From positions 1-14,485 of the forward strand of contig WFRP01000145.1 of the NCBI GenBank assembly GCA_015486505.1: DNA of 14,485 nt. Direction: 5' to 3'. Shown here one piece after another: positions 13,232 to 14,485 of the stretch (positions are counted from its first letter, which is position 1; the number at the start of each line of letters is the position of its first letter). This DNA comes from Pseudomonadota bacterium (GTDB lineage: Bacteria; Desulfobacterota; Anaeroferrophillalia; Anaeroferrophillales; Tharpellaceae). Below the pieces are notes generated by a model. That model was not told the origin of the DNA and did not search any database. It was given only the letters and a program-made list of their open reading frames with translations. The position numbers and the translations under genes were made by a program.

Positions 13232-14485
13232 GTCTCAATCCTTTTTTTCAGAAGGCTTTTTTCATCCTAAGTCTGGTTCTTCTCATATTCGCAGTTATAA
13301 TGCCCATCGTCTCAATCCTTTTTTTCAGAAGGCTTTTTTCATCCAGAGGCACCTGGGGCAAGTATTATAACCATCTACCGTCTCAATCCTTTTTTTCAGA
13401 AGGCTTTTTTCATCCGGCTAGATGAGAATGTTTACCCGGTGGGGTCTGATCTTTCGTCTCAATCCTTTTTTTCAGAAGGCTTTTTTCATCGATGGGATGT
13501 CCCAGGAGGATGCAGAATCTCTAATCGTCTCAATCCTTTTTTTCAGAAGGCTTTTTTCATCATAAATCATAAAATTCAATAAATTATGGTCAAAACTAAA
13601 AGTCTCAATCCTTTTTTTCAGAAGGCTTTTTTCATCAAGGAGAAATGATGGAGAAAATACTTACAGGAGTAAATAAAAAGTCTCAATCCTTTTTTTCAGA
13701 AGGCTTTTTTCATCAAGATGACCTTGTAGGCTTATTCAATCCATAACAGGAGGGTCTCAATCCTTTTTTTCAGAAGGCTTTTTTCATCGATAATGCTTTA
13801 TACGATTTATGGTAATGTAATGAAACGCGTCTCAATCCTTTTTTTCAGAAGGCTTTTTTCATCGAGAGAGTTCATGAAAGCAATTATCGAAATCACCACC
13901 GGTCTCAATCCTTTTTTTCAGAAGGCTTTTTTCATCAATTGAACACTGGCCCCTAACCAAAATTATCGAATACGGTCTCAATCCTTTTTTTCAGAAGGCT
14001 TTTTTCATCAAAACGTAGTTAAATGCGCGAAAAAAACCGGACAAGAGCCCGTCTCAATCCTTTTTTTCAGAAGGCTTTTTTCATCCAGAAACCACTTGAA
14101 CAGAAACCATTAAAAGCCTCGTCTCAATCCTTTTTTTCAGAAGGCTTTTTTCATCCGGGTATGGCCCTTATTATAAAAGTCACGTGCTTTATTGGCTCGT
14201 CTCAATCCTTTTTTTCAGAAGGCTTTTTTCATCGTGTAAATCGCAACGGCTTTAACGGCCGCGATAGACTGCGTCTCAATCCTTTTTTTCAGAAGGCTTT
14301 TTTCATCGGGGCCGCACCCGGCCCCGAAAATCCCCCGTGAGATCAAGAGTCTCAATCCTTTTTTTCAGAAGGCTTTTTTCATCACCCCAGCCGGGAACAA
14401 ATAATTGAGGCGGCCCGGATAACCAGTCTCAATCCTTTTTTTCAGAAGGCTTTTTTTCATCCTAGAAATACAAAATGCTTTCCAC
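13232..14485 (-). CRISPR. CRISPR array, at least 17 repeats, open at right edge
   Basis: There are 17 repeats of 35 bases, starting at 13232, 13309, 13380, 13456, 13527, 13602, 13680, 13754, 13829, 13902, 13975, 14051, 14121, 14199, 14273, 14349 and 14426, separated by 16 complete spacers of 35-43 bases. On the plus strand the repeat runs from GTCTCAATCC to AAGGCTTTTTTCATC. The first 16 repeats are identical; the last (14426-14461) has one extra T and is 36 bases long. Bases 14462-14485 look like a cut spacer, so the array probably continues. I assign the minus strand because the reverse complement ends in GGATTGAGAC, like the ATTGAAA(C/G) 5' handle of type I/III crRNAs, and because the cas genes point the same way. 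The leader would then be beyond the right edge. Confidence 0.97.

Noticed and set aside
13415..13455. REP-like core in spacer 3 (GGGGTCTGA), suggesting self-targeting of the REP palindromes
   Set aside because: Only 9 bases match the palindrome, too few to distinguish from chance or to allow targeting.
14023..14340. Plus-strand open frame of 105 codons inside the CRISPR array
   Set aside because: It is built from repeat and spacer sequence, with the same repeat-derived peptide recurring at each unit; it has no ribosome binding site.

Overview
The window most likely comes from a bacterium of the Desulfobacterota (the old Deltaproteobacteria) or a close relative. The reasons are indirect: moderate GC with GC-rich codon use in the core genes, GGGGTCAGACCCC-type REP palindromes next to a relic of a REP-associated transposase, and many small toxin-antitoxin cassettes. 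No rRNA or other decisive marker gene is present, so this placement is inference.

Layout. (1) 1-3280 is an accessory strip in which every gene is on the minus strand. It holds the start of a small antitoxin-like gene cut by the left edge, a ribbon-helix-helix/MazF pair, a DUF2281/PemK-like pair, and a Phd-like/VapC pair. Between them lie REP-like hairpins, and the strip ends in the decayed C-terminal part of a REP-associated tyrosine transposase. (2) 3305-7640 is core genome: htpG (minus), then divergently a TauE/SafE-family permease and cinA (plus). An eight-copy GGTAC-type tandem repeat lies between htpG and the permease. (3) 7641-8043 has no gene and contains a 242-bp element with perfect 15-bp terminal inverted repeats, probably a MITE. 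(4) 8044-9237 encodes a TPR protein with an Ig-like C-terminal domain. (5) 9275-14485 is a CRISPR locus. A minus-strand operon reads cas1, cas2, a second cas2, then a CARF-adenosine deaminase fusion (Cad1 type). It is followed on the plus map by an array of at least 17 repeats that runs off the right edge.

The CRISPR locus is the most interesting part. cas1, the two cas2 genes and cad1 are tightly packed. The last three genes overlap by 4 bases at GTGA junctions, so the deaminase is probably made together with the spacer-acquisition proteins. CARF-deaminase fusions are known as ancillary effectors of type III CRISPR systems: a cyclic oligoadenylate made by Cas10 binds the CARF domain and switches on deamination of ATP to ITP. 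All expected deaminase metal and catalytic residues are visible here. No Cas10 or other interference gene lies in the window. The reverse complement of the repeat ends in ATTGAGAC, close to the ATTGAAAC-type handle of many type I/III crRNAs. The array is therefore probably transcribed on the minus strand toward cas1, with its leader and possibly the effector genes beyond the right edge.
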